Below are positions 43,541-54,726 of a stretch of DNA of 64,000 nt, piece after piece (position 1 is the stretch's first letter; each line of letters starts with the position of its first letter). Where the stretch lies: contig NZ_JOJM01000010.1 of assembly GCF_000720325.1 (NCBI RefSeq), forward strand, positions 1 to 64,000, read 5' to 3'. Source of the DNA: Streptomyces sp. NRRL B-1347 (GTDB taxonomy: Bacteria; Actinomycetota; Actinomycetes; Streptomycetales; Streptomycetaceae). Under the pieces are notes generated by a model, which saw only the letters and a list, made by a program, of their open reading frames with translations, ran no database searches and was not told the origin of the DNA. Position numbers and translations under genes: made by a program.

Positions 43541-43568
43541 CGCCCTGCCGCTGCGCTGCGGCAGGGCG
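43541..43568 (-). terminator. 11-bp perfect hairpin upstream of the I36-like gene
   Basis: CGCCCTGCCGC (43541-43551), loop TGCGCT, GCGGCAGGGCG (43558-43568). It lies 208 bp past the SDR stop and 53 bp before the secreted-protein start on the same strand. It could end the NRPS-SDR transcript or sit in the 5' leader of the secreted protein. Confidence 0.6.
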
Positions 43569-43775
43569 TACGGAAGCAAGGAGGAGGCTCGCGATGATCC
43601 GCGTAAGGGGCACTGCCGCCCCCCTTGCCGGGACACGGAGACTGAGGCCGTGCACCACGGATTCCAGCGGCCACCGGATTGTCCGGCAGCCCGTTTTCGC
43701 GCTACGGGACAAAAGAGCGTGACCACTGAGGCCACCGAGGCCGACGTCAACACCCCTGGTACGTGCCCCGGCAGC

Positions 43776-44555
43776 TCACCCGGCCGCGATCGGTCCGAGG
43801 TACGTGCCGCCGGAGACGTCGATGGTCTGGCCGGTGACCCAGCGCCCCTGCGGGCCCGCGAGGAAGCCCACCACGTCTGCGACGTCCTCCGGCTCGCCGA
43901 TGCGTCCGAGCGCGGTGATCGATTCGAGTCCGGCCACCGCCTCGGGAACCGTGGCGTAGTGGGCGATCATGTCGGTCAGCACCACCCCGGGTTCGACCGT
44001 GTTCACGGTGATCCCGCGTCGGCCGAGCTCGTTGGCGAGCGAGGGGCTGAGGGCGGCGAGGGCCGCCTTGGTGACGGTGTAGCCGATCTGGAGGGGGTTC
44101 GCGATCCGGGTGGCCGCCGAGCCCATGTTGACGATCCGTCCGCCGTCCCGCAGCAGGGGCAGCGCTCGCTGGATCACGAAGACGGGCGTGCTCACGTTGA
44201 TCGCCAGCAGCCGCTCGAACTCCTCCTCGGTGAGCTGCCCGATCGGAGTCGCCGAGTGGATGCCCGCGTTGTTGACCAGGATGTCCAGGCCGTCCGCGCC
44301 GTGGTCGGCAAGGCCGGTGGTGAGCCCTTCGAACAGCCGGTCCACCGCACCGGTTTCGCCGAACCGGGCCCGCACCGCGAACGCCCGGCCGCCGGACTCG
44401 GCTATCTCCGCCACGGTCCGGGCCGCGGCCGCGTCGTTGCCGCCGTAGTGGACCGCGACCAGTGCCCCCTCGGCGGCGAGCCGCAGGGCGACCGCGCGCC
44501 CGATCCCGCGCGAGCCGCCCGTCACCAGTGCGGTCCTGCCGTTCAGTTGCTCCAT
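43776..44555 (-). CDS. SDR-family oxidoreductase, FabG-like
   Basis: A 259-residue classical SDR: TGGSRGIGRAV cofactor motif, NNAG, catalytic Ser in NMGSAAT, YTVTK, and the C-terminal GQTIDVSGG. It is 150 bp downstream of the NRPS on the same strand. An NRPS with a reductase domain releases an aldehyde or alcohol, so this enzyme could reduce or interconvert the product; proximity is the only evidence. It is complete and ordinary in length. Confidence 0.88.
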   Translation of the reverse strand: MEQLNGRTALVTGGSRGIGRAVALRLAAEGALVAVHYGGNDAAAARTVAEIAESGGRAFAVRARFGETGAVDRLFEGLTTGLADHGADGLDILVNNAGIHSATPIGQLTEEEFERLLAINVSTPVFVIQRALPLLRDGGRIVNMGSAATRIANPLQIGYTVTKAALAALSPSLANELGRRGITVNTVEPGVVLTDMIAHYATVPEAVAGLESITALGRIGEPEDVADVVGFLAGPQGRWVTGQTIDVSGGTYLGPIAAG

Positions 44556-44705
44556 GAACGCCTCTCTCCGCGTGCCGCCCCGGCCTGATCCGGGAACGAC
44601 TCAGCCTAAGCGGCGCCCGTTCGGTGTGGTGCTGATCCTTGCGCACCCGCCCAGGTCAGTGCCTTGGCGGCTGAAAGGACCAGCACTCACCGTCGACAAA
44701 CTCGC

Positions 44706-47700
44706 TCAGTGGGCGAGGCCGCGCCAGAACGCCGCCATCATGGGCCGGTTCACCGTGGGGAGTCGCACGCCGAGCCGCTCCAGGTCGCGCAGGGTCCGGC
44801 CGTTGTCGCTCGTGTCGGCCGGAACCGTACGGCCTGAACGTACGACGGCGGCGTCCTGGTCGAGGAACTGCCGGAACACGCTCAGATAGGGGAGGAACGG
44901 CAGTTCCCGCCCGGCCTCGCCCGCCTCGCGCAGCCGGTGCAGGAACGCGTCGAGGGACACCGGTTCGGACCGCGTGCCGTACAGGTCGTCGTGCACCTCC
45001 ATGAACGCGCCCGGATGTGTCGTCCGGGCGTGGTGCAGGTGGTGCACGGCACCGGCGGAGTCGTCGAAGGCGAGCGCGACCAGAGCGCGGGCCGTGACGT
45101 CCACGGGCAGCAGGTCGGCGCCGACCACCGCGTCCTGCGGGTAGCACCCCAGCGCGGCGCAGGTGACGAGGAGGCGGCAGAACATGTCGTCCTGGTTCAC
45201 GGCACCCCGATCGGCGTCCGCCCACACCCGGCCGAGCCGGTAGACGCGGGCCGCGGCCCCGCGGTCGGCGGCGTGCTGCACCATCCGGTCGGCCACCCAC
45301 TTGCTCGCCGTGTAGCCGTCGGCCGACGCGTGCCGCAGACCCGTGGTGGGGGAGTCCTCGGTGAGCCGCCGCGCTGCCTCGGCACGCCCGAAGACCCCGA
45401 GCGTCGAGACGTGGTGGAGACGCTTGGGCGCCCCCTCGGCCATGAGCCGCAGGAGGCACTCGGTGCCCCCGACGTTCGCGGGCTTGAGGCGTTCGTACGG
45501 CGAGAGGTGGTGGACGTACGCGCCCGAGTGGATGATCGTGTCGATGCCGTCCCGCAGCAGCCGCCACGCCGCTGTGCCGAGTCCGAGTCCGTCCTCGGCC
45601 AGGTCACCGGGCACCACGTGCAGGCGCCGCCCGCCGGTGCCGGCGGAGATGCCGTACGACCGCAGCACGTCGTCCAGGCGGGCCCGTCCGGCCTCCCGTG
45701 ACGGCGCGCGCACCAGGCAGTGGATGTCGGCGTCGGTCCGCTCCAGCAGTTCCCGGAGCAGGAAGGCGCCCACGAATCCGGTGGCGCCGGTGAGCAGGAC
45801 GTGGCGGGGCCGGGCCCCGAACCGTACCCCGGCCGGGAAGCGGAGGGCAGGCGTCAGCCGTGCCTCGCTCTCGGGCACCGGGGCGTCGGCCGGCGCCGCG
45901 CCGCCCGTCTCCAGCGTCGCCAGGAGAGCGGCGAGCCCGCCTGGCGTGGGCGCGGCCAGGAAGTCCCGCACCGGCACCCGCACTCCCGACTCGTTCTCCA
46001 CCCGGGCCAGCAGCCGTACCGTCAGGAGCGAATGGCCGCCGAGGTCGAAGAAGTTGTCGTCGAGCCCGATCCGAGCGGCTTCCAGGACCTGCGCGAACAG
46101 CGCGCACAGCCTCTCTTCGCGAGGTGTGTCCGGAGCCCGGTAGGGCGTCGCGGAGGTGAAGTCGACCTCGGGCAGTGCCGCGACGTCGAGCTTGCCGTTG
46201 GGTGACAGGGGCAGCCGCGGCAGCAGGACGAACGCCGCCGGAACCATGTACTCCGGCAGCCTCCGCACCACGAACTCCCTTAGGTCCGCAGTGGTGAGGT
46301 CACCAGTGGCCGAGGCGGGCACGGCGTAGGCGATCAACTGCTCGCCGCGTGCGCTGGTACGGGCGATCACCGCGGCCCGGGCCACGCCCGGGTGAGCGGT
46401 CACCGCCGCCTCGACTTCGCCCGGCTCGATCCGGAAGCCGCGGATCTTGACCTGCGCGTCGGCGCGGCCCGCGTACTCCAGGTCTCCGGCCTCGTCCCAG
46501 CGGGCCAGGTCCCCTGTGCGGTACATGCGCGCGCCTGCCGGGCCGTAGGGGTCGGCCACGAACCGCTCCGCGGTCAAGGTGGGACGGTCGTGGTAGCCGC
46601 GTCCCACGCCCGCACCGCCGATGTACAGCTCACCCACCGCGCCCAGGGCCATGGGGGAGAGCCCCGGGCCGAGGACGTACGCCCGCAGGTTCCCCAGCGG
46701 ACGGCCGATCGGCACACCCCCGGCGTAGTCACGCCCGGAGTCCAGGGAGTGAGCCGTCGCGTAGAAGGTCTCACTGGGGCCGTAGCAGTTGACGACGCGA
46801 GCCCGGGGCCAGTGCGCGCGGATCCGTTCCACCAGGGTCGACGTCAACACCTCACCGGCGAGCATCAACACCTTCGGCTGCATCCGGTCACCGAGACGGT
46901 CCACCAACTCCGTGAACGCGGACGGCACCGAGCTGATCACGTCCACATCCCACGCTTCGCGCTCGGTCAGCGCGAGCACGTCCCGGACGATCTCCACCCT
47001 GCCGCCGGTGGTGAGGGTGGAGAACAGCTCGAACGCGGCGACGTCGAAACCGATCGAGGTGCTGGTGAGCATCCGCCAGCCCGGCGCCACACCCATGTGC
47101 CGGACCAGGTCGTCCAGGGCGTTGACGAGGTTGGCGTGGGTGATGCCCACGCCCTTCGGCAGCCCCGTCGAGCCGGAGGTGTACACCTGGTAGGCGAGAT
47201 GCTCCGGGCGGAGGGGGCGGATGCGGTCGCCGTCGCCGAGGTCGGTGCCGGGGTGTGCGGAGACGTCGGCGCGGTCGATGTGCAGCAGCGGCGCGTCCCG
47301 CCCGGGGAGCACACCGGCCGTCACGGTGTCGGTCACGGTCAGCCGCGGCCCGGCGGAGTCCAGGATGTGCGCGAGGCGCGCGCTCGGGTGGCTCGGGTCG
47401 ACCGGCACGTAGGCGGCGCCGGACTTGAGGACGGCGAGCAGCGCGACCACGAGCTCCGGCGTGCGCGGCAGGACCACCGCCACGGTGTCGTCAGGGCCGA
47501 CGCCCCGGCCCACGAGGGCACGGGCGAGCTGGTTGGCGCGCTCGTTGACCTGCGCGTAGGTCAGCCGCTCGCCGTCGTGGAGCACCGCGACGGCGTCCGG
47601 CGTACGAGCCACCTGTTCCTGGAAGAGAGCGGTCACGGTCTGTCCGCGCACCTCGGTCGCGGTGTCGTTGAACCGGTTGAGGACGAGGTCGCGCTCGTCC

Positions 47701-50700
47701 GCGTCCAGGATCTCCAGCGCCGCGACCGGCGTGTGCGGGTCCTCGGCGAACTGCCGGAGGACGCGCCCGAGCCGGGCCCCGATCCGCTCGATCTCCTCGG
47801 CGGTGAACACGTCGTCCTGGTACTGCAACCCCAGGCCGACGCGCGTCTTCGCGTCGATGGAACCGGCGAGCGCCAGGGGGTAGTGGGTGCCGCTGACCAC
47901 ACGCATGCCGGTGACGGCGACGCCCGCCGAGGTGTGGGCTTCGGCGAGGCCCTCGCGGTCGACGGGGAAGGACTCCAGCATCACCATCGAGTCGTACAGG
48001 GTGCCCAGGCCGACGGCCTCGTGGATCTCGCCGAGGCCGTGATGGTGGTGGTCCATCAGGACGGTCTGGTGCTCCTGCAGCCGCCTCAGCACCTGCGCGA
48101 GGGTCTCCTTCGCGGAGTAACGCACGCGTACCGGCAGGCCGTTGATGAAGAGCCCGACCATGCTCTCCGAGCCGAAGAGCTGAGGCGGCCGACCGACCAC
48201 CGTGGTGCCGAAGACCACGTCCTCGCGTCCGGTCAGATGGCCGAGCACCACACCCCAGACGCCCTGGAGCAGGGTGTTGAGCGTGATGCCCAGCTCGGTG
48301 GCGCGGCGGTGGAGAGCGTGGGAGGTCGCCGCGGCGAGAGGGACCTCCAACCCGCCCAATCGGCCGCTCTGTTCCTTCGCCTCGGTGGCGGCGAGCCTCG
48401 TCGGCTCCGTGACGCCCGCCAGCTCACGGGCCCAGGCCACCGCGGCCGCCTCGTGATCCTGCTGGGCGAGCCACGCCAGGAAGTCGCGGTAAGGGCGGAC
48501 GCGCGGCAGCCCCGAGGTGTCGCCCTCGGCCTGGTACAGCAGGATCAGATCACGCATCAGGTGCGACAGCGACCAGCCGTCGAACAGGACGTGGTTGACG
48601 GTCAGGACCAGCTCGCTGTGGTCGGTGTCCAGCCGGACGAGCGTCATGCGCAGCATCGGCGGACGGGTGGGGTCGAAGTGCGCGGCGTGGTCGGCCGCCA
48701 GCAGCGCCTCCAGGCGATCGGTGCGCTGTTGTTCGCCGAGGCCGCGCAGGTCGACGACCTGCCAGGGCAGTTCCACCCGGTCCAGGACGAGCTGCACCTG
48801 CTCGCCCGCGCTGTCGGTGACGAAGGCGGTCGTCAGGTTCGGGTAGCGGCCGAGGAGGGCCTGGCCCGCGACGCGCATGCGCTCGGGGACCGCGGCGCCG
48901 GACAGGTGCAGGACGAACTGGACCTGGTAGGCGTCGTAGGACGACTCGGCCATGGCGCTGTGGAAGAGGATGCCGGACTGCGTCGGGGTGAGCGGCCATA
49001 CGTCGACCAGGCCGGGGTAGCTCTCCTCCCAGGCCTCCAGATCGCGCTGGCTGACTGTCACGAGGGGCACGTCCGAGGGGGTGAGGCCACCCGCGCCGGG
49101 CCGGACGGAGTGGCGGGCCAGGCCCTTCAGGGCGGTCGCCCACAGGTCCGTAAGGTCCTGGGCCTGCTCGCGGGGGAAAAGGCCCGCCGGGTAGTCGAGC
49201 TTGGCGATGAGCTGCGGGCCCCGCGCGCCGTCCAGGACGTAGGAGTTGATCTCGATCGGGGCCATGGCCGGCATGTCCGCGTCCAGCTCGGGGGTCAGCC
49301 ACTCCATGTCCGCCGCGATCGTCCAGGCCGGGTCCTGTGGGGGGCGCGGCGCGGTGCCCGCCCCGACCTGGACGCGCGGGCCGCGTGCCTCGCGCGCGGC
49401 TCGCGCGGCGATCGGTACGACGTCGATCCGCCCGAGCGGCTCGTCAGGACAGGCGGCCAAAGCACGCAGGGAGGCGATCAGCAGGTCGGACACGCTCCGG
49501 ATGTCGCCCGCGGTGTACAGCGCGGCATTGGCGTCGACGCGCACGTACAGGTCACTGGTGGTCCGCCCGTCGAAGTGCAGGGTGCACCGCAGCTCGTCGA
49601 CGGCACCCATCGGCGAACCGGGCAGCATATGTGCCCTGGTGCCCGCGAAGTCCAGTTCGCGGACGAAAGTGAGGATGTTGAGGGTGGTGCCGAAAGGGCT
49701 GAACAGCGAGCCCGGACCCGCCGCGCCCAGTGCTCCGCCGTCGGCGTCCGGTGCTCCGCCGTCGGCCTCCGGTGTCCCGCCGTCGGCCTCCCGTGCGTCC
49801 TGCGCGGCACGGAGGATGTCGGTCACCTGGTGAGCGCTGTGCCGTAACACGCTCCTCGTTTCCTCGGACACCGAGCGTGCGAGGTCGGCGAACGTGGCGG
49901 AGAGCGGTATGTCGAAGCGCAGCGGCACGATGCTCGCCTGGGAGCTGCATAAGTCCTTCGTGGCGTCCGTGCGGCCGGAGGCCGCCAGGGAGACGGTGAA
50001 CTCCCGGCGCCCGCCGAGGTGTCGGAGGCAGACTCCCGTCGCCGCCGTCAAGAGCGTTGCCAGGGACACCCCGATGGTGCCCGTGGTCTCCCGCCAGGCG
50101 TCGACCTCCGTGTGCGGCACCGATGCCACGTGGTGGATGAGGGACGGCCCGGCCGTACCGCGCTTGCCCGGCAGGCGCAGCGGGTCGGGCGCCCCGGCGA
50201 GGTGGTCGCGCCAGAAGGCCGAACCTTCGGCGAACCGCGCCGACCGACGGTGCCGCACGTCCTCACGGACGATCAGCTCCGGGCCGCCCACGGGTGTGTC
50301 CGGCGGCGGAGCCCCGTCCACCAGTGCTCGGTAGCACGCGGCGACGCGCTCGGGCAGCAGCCGCAGAAGGGTGTGGTCGTCGGCCACCAGACGGTGGGCG
50401 CTCAGGAACAGCACCCGCCGAACGTCCGACAGCTTGATGACGCCTGCTCGGAAGAGCTCCCCGTGCTCCGGGTCGAAGGGCCGCCGCTCGTGCTCGGCGG
50501 CGAGGACGTCGGCCGCCGTCTGCGGGTCGTCCGCGTCGCTCACGTCGAGCACGACCGGCTGCCAGGTGTCCGCGCCCTCCTCTCGGGGCACCTGCCGCAG
50601 CTCGCCGTCGACAGTGCGGAAGCCGACCTGGGCGGCCGTGTACGCCCGGTACGTCTGGCGCATCGCCACGATCAGCGCCTTGTCGTCGATCACGCCGTCG

Positions 50701-50807
50701 AGGAGCCAGCGCGACCCGCTGTTGCTCGGTATGTCCGGGGCCAGCTTCTGCGCCCGCCAGATTCCTTCTTGAGCAGCTGACACACCTAATGAACCCAACG
50801 AGACCAT
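44706..50807 (-). CDS. NRPS: C-like, C, A, T, thioester reductase
   Basis: A single-module nonribosomal peptide synthetase of 2033 residues. Domains in order: condensation-like domain (about 8-450) whose active-site motif is HRLVADD near residue 136 instead of HHxxxDG; condensation domain (about 595-1030) with NHVLFDGWS; adenylation domain (about 1060-1550) with [25 protein letters not shown] and NGKLDV; carrier domain with DLGGHSLL (Ser near 1590); and a reductase domain (about 1660-2033) with GATGFVG and GYTASK. Release should be reductive, giving an aldehyde or alcohol. ATG 50807 is preferred over 50870. No MbtH gene is near. Substrate specificity was not assigned. Confidence 0.92.
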   Translation of the reverse strand: MVSLGSLGVSAAQEGIWRAQKLAPDIPSNSGSRWLLDGVIDDKALIVAMRQTYRAYTAAQVGFRTVDGELRQVPREEGADTWQPVVLDVSDADDPQTAADVLAAEHERRPFDPEHGELFRAGVIKLSDVRRVLFLSAHRLVADDHTLLRLLPERVAACYRALVDGAPPPDTPVGGPELIVREDVRHRRSARFAEGSAFWRDHLAGAPDPLRLPGKRGTAGPSLIHHVASVPHTEVDAWRETTGTIGVSLATLLTAATGVCLRHLGGRREFTVSLAASGRTDATKDLCSSQASIVPLRFDIPLSATFADLARSVSEETRSVLRHSAHQVTDILRAAQDAREADGGTPEADGGAPDADGGALGAAGPGSLFSPFGTTLNILTFVRELDFAGTRAHMLPGSPMGAVDELRCTLHFDGRTTSDLYVRVDANAALYTAGDIRSVSDLLIASLRALAACPDEPLGRIDVVPIAARAAREARGPRVQVGAGTAPRPPQDPAWTIAADMEWLTPELDADMPAMAPIEINSYVLDGARGPQLIAKLDYPAGLFPREQAQDLTDLWATALKGLARHSVRPGAGGLTPSDVPLVTVSQRDLEAWEESYPGLVDVWPLTPTQSGILFHSAMAESSYDAYQVQFVLHLSGAAVPERMRVAGQALLGRYPNLTTAFVTDSAGEQVQLVLDRVELPWQVVDLRGLGEQQRTDRLEALLAADHAAHFDPTRPPMLRMTLVRLDTDHSELVLTVNHVLFDGWSLSHLMRDLILLYQAEGDTSGLPRVRPYRDFLAWLAQQDHEAAAVAWARELAGVTEPTRLAATEAKEQSGRLGGLEVPLAAATSHALHRRATELGITLNTLLQGVWGVVLGHLTGREDVVFGTTVVGRPPQLFGSESMVGLFINGLPVRVRYSAKETLAQVLRRLQEHQTVLMDHHHHGLGEIHEAVGLGTLYDSMVMLESFPVDREGLAEAHTSAGVAVTGMRVVSGTHYPLALAGSIDAKTRVGLGLQYQDDVFTAEEIERIGARLGRVLRQFAEDPHTPVAALEILDADERDLVLNRFNDTATEVRGQTVTALFQEQVARTPDAVAVLHDGERLTYAQVNERANQLARALVGRGVGPDDTVAVVLPRTPELVVALLAVLKSGAAYVPVDPSHPSARLAHILDSAGPRLTVTDTVTAGVLPGRDAPLLHIDRADVSAHPGTDLGDGDRIRPLRPEHLAYQVYTSGSTGLPKGVGITHANLVNALDDLVRHMGVAPGWRMLTSTSIGFDVAAFELFSTLTTGGRVEIVRDVLALTEREAWDVDVISSVPSAFTELVDRLGDRMQPKVLMLAGEVLTSTLVERIRAHWPRARVVNCYGPSETFYATAHSLDSGRDYAGGVPIGRPLGNLRAYVLGPGLSPMALGAVGELYIGGAGVGRGYHDRPTLTAERFVADPYGPAGARMYRTGDLARWDEAGDLEYAGRADAQVKIRGFRIEPGEVEAAVTAHPGVARAAVIARTSARGEQLIAYAVPASATGDLTTADLREFVVRRLPEYMVPAAFVLLPRLPLSPNGKLDVAALPEVDFTSATPYRAPDTPREERLCALFAQVLEAARIGLDDNFFDLGGHSLLTVRLLARVENESGVRVPVRDFLAAPTPGGLAALLATLETGGAAPADAPVPESEARLTPALRFPAGVRFGARPRHVLLTGATGFVGAFLLRELLERTDADIHCLVRAPSREAGRARLDDVLRSYGISAGTGGRRLHVVPGDLAEDGLGLGTAAWRLLRDGIDTIIHSGAYVHHLSPYERLKPANVGGTECLLRLMAEGAPKRLHHVSTLGVFGRAEAARRLTEDSPTTGLRHASADGYTASKWVADRMVQHAADRGAAARVYRLGRVWADADRGAVNQDDMFCRLLVTCAALGCYPQDAVVGADLLPVDVTARALVALAFDDSAGAVHHLHHARTTHPGAFMEVHDDLYGTRSEPVSLDAFLHRLREAGEAGRELPFLPYLSVFRQFLDQDAAVVRSGRTVPADTSDNGRTLRDLERLGVRLPTVNRPMMAAFWRGLAH

Positions 50808-51044
50808 CCCCCTGGTCACCTGTGGAGGCCCACGTGAGTACGGGGCCGACGGAGGGCCGCTCCGGCCCACAGCCGTCTCCGAGCGCGCCCGCCGAGCAGT
50901 TAAGGGAAGGCGACCGAACGGTGTCCAGGCGGAACGGACCGCTCACAGCCGGGCGGGCCGGGAACGGCACGCGGGCGGGGCACCACGTCAGGCAGAGGCG
51001 CCGCGAGCGCGTCTGTCATGGCCACTTAACCCGCTCCTGGGGGA

Positions 51045-51068
51045 GGCGCCAGGGGGTGTCCTGGCGCC
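51045..51068 (-). terminator. Hairpin after the serine hydrolase
   Basis: GGCGCCAGG (51045-51053), loop of 6, CCTGGCGCC (51060-51068), 25 bp past the stop of the serine hydrolase on the minus strand, and upstream of the NRPS. Confidence 0.72.
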
Positions 51069-51093
51069 GAGACACGGGGTGAACACGTGGTGA

Positions 51094-52452
51094 TCAGTCC
51101 GTACGAGCCGCTTCCGGCGCGGGCTTGCCGAACATGGCGCACAGCGTCGCGGACTGCAGCGGCTTGGCCGCCTGGGTGAGGTCGGGGAAGGCGTCCGGGA
51201 ACTCGGCGAACGCCTCTGTGGAGATGAGGACGCTCGCGGTGCGCTTGCCTGTGGGGTCGGTGAAGTGGGTGCTGAGGTAGCCGGGGATGCCGCCGTCGTG
51301 GAACCACACCGTGCCGCACCCGGTGGTGACGGTCTGGATGCCGAGGCCGTAGCCGGGCCCCTTCGGCTCGTCGGGGGAGACCGGCACGGTGGTGCGCAGT
51401 TGTGCCAGCTGCGCGGCGGGCAGCAGCTTGCCGGTCATCAGCGCGGTGTAGAAGCGGTCCCAGTCGCGGGCGGTGGACACCACCGCCCCGGCCGCCCCGC
51501 CCCACGAGGGACTGTTGGCGGAGACGTCCACATGCCCCGCGCGGGGCGCCCCGGCGTAGTGCCGGAACTCGGCCGGCACGCCTGGGGGCATGTGTACCGC
51601 ATCGGGTTCGTAGCCGCGGGCATGCGGTCCGCGCCAGGCGGAGTCCTCGGCGTAGTACGTGTGCTTCAGGCCGAGCGGCCGGGCGATCCGGTCGCGGACC
51701 AGCTCGGCCAGGGTCTTGCCGGTGACCTTCTCCAGGACGGCACCGACCGCGGCGTAGTTCGTGTTGCTGTACGACCACTTGGTGCCCGGGGCGAAGAGCG
51801 GATCGTGCCGCACGCCCACGGCGAGGAGTTCCTCCGAGGTCCACCGCCGCTGGTCCGTGCCCAGGATGGAGGGCAGGAGCACGGGGTCCTCGGTGTAGTC
51901 GTGCAGGCCGCTGGTGTGGTTGAGGAGCATGCGCAGTGTGATCGCGTGGCCGTCCGGCACCTGGCCCGGCAGCCACTTGTCCACCGGGTCGTTCAGCGCG
52001 AGCTTGCCCTCGGCGGTCAGTTGCAGGACGAGGGTGGCCATCATGGTCTTGGTGTTGGAGCCCATCCGGAACTCATCGCTCAGCCGCAGCGGGTGCTCCG
52101 AGCGGGCCCACGGTGCCTGCTCGGCGACTTCGACCGGCTTGCCGCGGCCGTCGTCCACGCGCACCATCACCCCGGGCGCTCCGGCGGCCACCAGCTTCCG
52201 CGCCAATTGCACCAGTTGGTCGCGCTGCTGTGCCCTGGTGCCGCTGCCGTCGTGAACCGGCGCCGTGACCGCTCCGGCGGGTGACTGCGCGACCGCCTGC
52301 CCGGGCTGCCCGAACCCGACGCCTAAGCAGACGACGGTCAGGGCGGACACCGCCGCCACCAGACGCAGACGGCTTCGACGGTGAACGATGCGGTGAGCAG
52401 AGTGGGTTCGGGCGTGCGTGCGCGCATGGAGAGGGTGCGACCTGGTCGTCAT
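51094..52452 (-). CDS. Secreted serine hydrolase, beta-lactamase/DD-peptidase family
   Basis: A 452-residue exported penicillin-binding-protein-like hydrolase (class C / D-alanyl-D-alanine carboxypeptidase type). Signal: Arg/His-rich start, then LRLVAAVSALTVVCLGVGF and an Ala-rich cleavage region. Catalytic motifs: SNTK (SxxK) near residue 130, YSN and HDGG (replacing KTG). ATG 52452 has AAGGTGA upstream. It stands alone with its own terminator. D-stereospecific peptidase or esterase activity is equally possible. Confidence 0.88.
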   Translation of the reverse strand: MTTRSHPLHARTHARTHSAHRIVHRRSRLRLVAAVSALTVVCLGVGFGQPGQAVAQSPAGAVTAPVHDGSGTRAQQRDQLVQLARKLVAAGAPGVMVRVDDGRGKPVEVAEQAPWARSEHPLRLSDEFRMGSNTKTMMATLVLQLTAEGKLALNDPVDKWLPGQVPDGHAITLRMLLNHTSGLHDYTEDPVLLPSILGTDQRRWTSEELLAVGVRHDPLFAPGTKWSYSNTNYAAVGAVLEKVTGKTLAELVRDRIARPLGLKHTYYAEDSAWRGPHARGYEPDAVHMPPGVPAEFRHYAGAPRAGHVDVSANSPSWGGAAGAVVSTARDWDRFYTALMTGKLLPAAQLAQLRTTVPVSPDEPKGPGYGLGIQTVTTGCGTVWFHDGGIPGYLSTHFTDPTGKRTASVLISTEAFAEFPDAFPDLTQAAKPLQSATLCAMFGKPAPEAARTD

Positions 52453-52751
52453 GCCGCTCACCTTCGCGCACGGACGTCGTGCTGGTCACTGGAGTACGCC
52501 ACCTATGTGAGGGTGGGGATTGCCCCCGTGCGGAGCTGGGGTGTGCAGCGACGCCAGCCCCCCTCGCTGTCGGGCCGAACCGCCCTGCCCGGCCGTGTGG
52601 ACGGCCCGGCCGTGTGGACGGGCAGCCTCCGCATTCGCTTCGCGCGTGCTCGCCTCGTCCGGTACGGTCGCGGGATTGTTTGCGCTGCTGGGAGCCCGTG
52701 CGGTCGGTCTGCGGTCTCCCTGGCGTTCCCGAGGCTGAGCCAGGTTTCGTC

Positions 52752-53133
52752 ATGGCGTGTCGTATCGATGAGCTCGTGCTCGGTTGCCGCGAACCCGAGG
52801 TGCTCGCGCGGTGCTGGTGCGAGGTCCTGGACTTCGTCGTGCTCGACCGCGAGGACGACAGCTCGGTGGAGATCGGGCCGCGCGAGGGGTTCGGCGGTCC
52901 GCAGCCGACCATCTTCCTCAGCCGCAGGGACGAGCCGGAGCGGGGCAAGTCCCGGCTGCACATCGACGTCAAACGCCACCGACCGCGACCAGGAGGCCGA
53001 GCTCGAACGCCTGCTGGAGCTCGGCGCGCGCCCGGCGGACAACGGCCAGACGGGGCAGGAGCAGTGGCACGTCCTGATGGACCCCGAGGGCAATGAGTTC
53101 TGCCTGCTCAAGGCCCTCCTCAGCCCGCTGTAA
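52752..53133 (+). pseudogene. VOC-family protein, frameshifted
   Basis: ATG 52752 opens a glyoxalase/VOC-like protein (RIDELVLGCREPEVLARCWCEVLDF ... LHIDV) which then switches to the +2 frame (NATDRDQEAELERLLELGA ... DPEGNEFCLL) and ends at 53133. One extra A in the AAA run at 52971-52973 explains it: with two A the frame reads IDVNATDRD without a break. The rest is intact, so this is a very recent mutation or a sequencing error. Confidence 0.85.
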
Positions 53134-53198
53134 CGCTCATCGAGCCGTCTCGGCACCCTCCTGACGGTGACGAGGCGGCTCGGTCCAGCGGTTTGCCC

Positions 53199-53882
53199 CT
53201 AGCCGCTCGCGGGCTCGTCCGGGTGGAGGGCGTCGAGGATGAGGCCGAGGCCGAAGGCGAACTCGTCGGTGTAGTCGTAGCCGGGCTTGAGGACGTGCTC
53301 GACGGCCAGCTCCGTGAGGTGCGGGTAGGTGTCGGCGGGCATCTCGCGCAGGATGGCGTCCGCGACCTCGTCGAGCTGCTCCGCGCCGGTGAAGGGCAGG
53401 CTCAGCTCCTGGAGCGCGAAGCCGTACAGATAGCTGTCGATCAGTGAGATGGCGTGCGCGGCCATCGGGACGGAGAATCCGCCGGCGCGCAGCGCCCCGA
53501 TGACGGCGTCGTGGTGGCGCAGCGTCGCCGGGCCGGGCCGGGAGCGGGAGTCCATGAGGCCGATGGCCCATGGGTGGCGCCGGAGGGCGGCGCGGGCGGA
53601 GACCGCGCGGTGACGCATGGCCGTCTTCCAGTCCGTGTCGCGCGGCGGCAGGTCGATCTCGCCGAACACCGCGTCCACCATGCCGTCGAGGATGTCCTCC
53701 CGGCCCGAGACGTGGTGGTAGAGCGACATCGCCTCGACTCCCAGCGGCGCGGCGATGGCCCGCATCGTGAGCGCGGCCGAACCCTTCTCGTCCGCCACCG
53801 CCACCGCCGTACGGATCACGCGCTCGCGACTGAGCGGGGTACGTGCCGACGGCCCGCGCCGGCCCTTGCCCGTCTCGCGCAT
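53199..53882 (-). CDS. TetR-family regulator (TetR_C_1 type)
   Basis: A 227-residue regulator with [39 protein letters not shown], the classical TetR/ActR form, and a C-terminal ligand domain. ATG 53882 follows GGAGGG; GTG 53909 is an alternative start. Its gene is divergent from the oxidoreductase at 53987 and shares two operator copies with it. Confidence 0.92.
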   Translation of the reverse strand: MRETGKGRRGPSARTPLSRERVIRTAVAVADEKGSAALTMRAIAAPLGVEAMSLYHHVSGREDILDGMVDAVFGEIDLPPRDTDWKTAMRHRAVSARAALRRHPWAIGLMDSRSRPGPATLRHHDAVIGALRAGGFSVPMAAHAISLIDSYLYGFALQELSLPFTGAEQLDEVADAILREMPADTYPHLTELAVEHVLKPGYDYTDEFAFGLGLILDALHPDEPASG

Positions 53883-53921
53883 CTGCCCTCCAACTCGCTG
53901 TTCCTGCACCTCTCTTGACCG

Positions 53922-53959
53922 CCTTACGGCATAAGGCTAGCTTGCCTTACGCCATAAGG
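53922..53959. promoter_or_regulatory. Two direct TetR operator copies
   Basis: CCTTACGGCATAAGG (53922-53936) and CCTTACGCCATAAGG (53945-53959), each with CCTTA/TAAGG palindromic arms, spaced 23 bp centre to centre in the divergent intergenic region. Confidence 0.9.
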
Positions 53960-53986
53960 TAGTCATCCTGGCGAAGGGGCTGCGCC

Positions 53987-54703
53987 ATGGGCACGGAGCG
54001 GGTGAAGAAGGTCTGTGTCGTCGGGGCTTCGGGGAAGCTCGGGCAGTACATGGTCCGGCACGCCCTGGACCGCGGCTACGAAGTGGTCGGTGTGTGCCGG
54101 GAGCGCAGCGTGCCGAAGCTCGCCGCCTTCGACGGCCGGATGACCGTCGTGCCCGGCCCCACGGACGACCCCGAGGTGATCCGGCGGGCGGTCGCCGGAT
54201 GCGACGGCGTGCTGACGGTGCTCGTGCCCTGGGGCGTACGGCAGTACGCGTCGGGCACGGCACAGGCGGTGCTCGACCACGCGCGGCCGGACGCGCGCCT
54301 GGTCTTCTCCTGCGGCTGGCACATCACCCGCGACGGCAAGGACACCTACTCTCGGATGTTCAGGCTGGGCGTCCGGACCGCTGCCGTGGTGGGCAAGCTC
54401 CTGCGGGCCGTCGAGATCGATGACCAAGTGGAGGCGTGCCGACGGGTGTTCGCCAGCGACACGCGGTGGACCGTGGTGCGCGGCAGCTCCCTGGAGGAGG
54501 GCGAAAGCCAGGGCCTGCCCGTGTGGAGCCGGCACGTGGGCGACCCGATACTGGCCAGCAACCTCACGCGCCGGGTGGACTTCGCGCTGTTCATGGTGGC
54601 GGCACTCACCGACGACACGCTCGTCCAGGAGGCCCCGGCGATCGTCGGCTGCCTCACGGCCAGCGCTCTCACCCATACGCAGGGCCTGCACGGCCAGGCC
54701 TAG
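53987..54703 (+). CDS. NmrA-like NAD(P)-binding protein
   Basis: A 238-residue atypical SDR with VCVVGASGKLGQYMVRHALDRGYEV at the N-terminus and no classical YxxxK, so a redox or sensor role is possible. ATG 53987 has GAAGGGG upstream. It is divergent from the TetR gene and is probably repressed by it through the sites at 53922-53959. Confidence 0.82.
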   Translation: MGTERVKKVCVVGASGKLGQYMVRHALDRGYEVVGVCRERSVPKLAAFDGRMTVVPGPTDDPEVIRRAVAGCDGVLTVLVPWGVRQYASGTAQAVLDHARPDARLVFSCGWHITRDGKDTYSRMFRLGVRTAAVVGKLLRAVEIDDQVEACRRVFASDTRWTVVRGSSLEEGESQGLPVWSRHVGDPILASNLTRRVDFALFMVAALTDDTLVQEAPAIVGCLTASALTHTQGLHGQA

Positions 54704-54726
54704 AGCCGGACGCGGACCGCCGAGTC

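Noticed and set aside
46392..49847. 1151-residue plus-strand frame
   Set aside because: Antisense shadow of the NRPS, whose domains and motifs are all on the minus strand.
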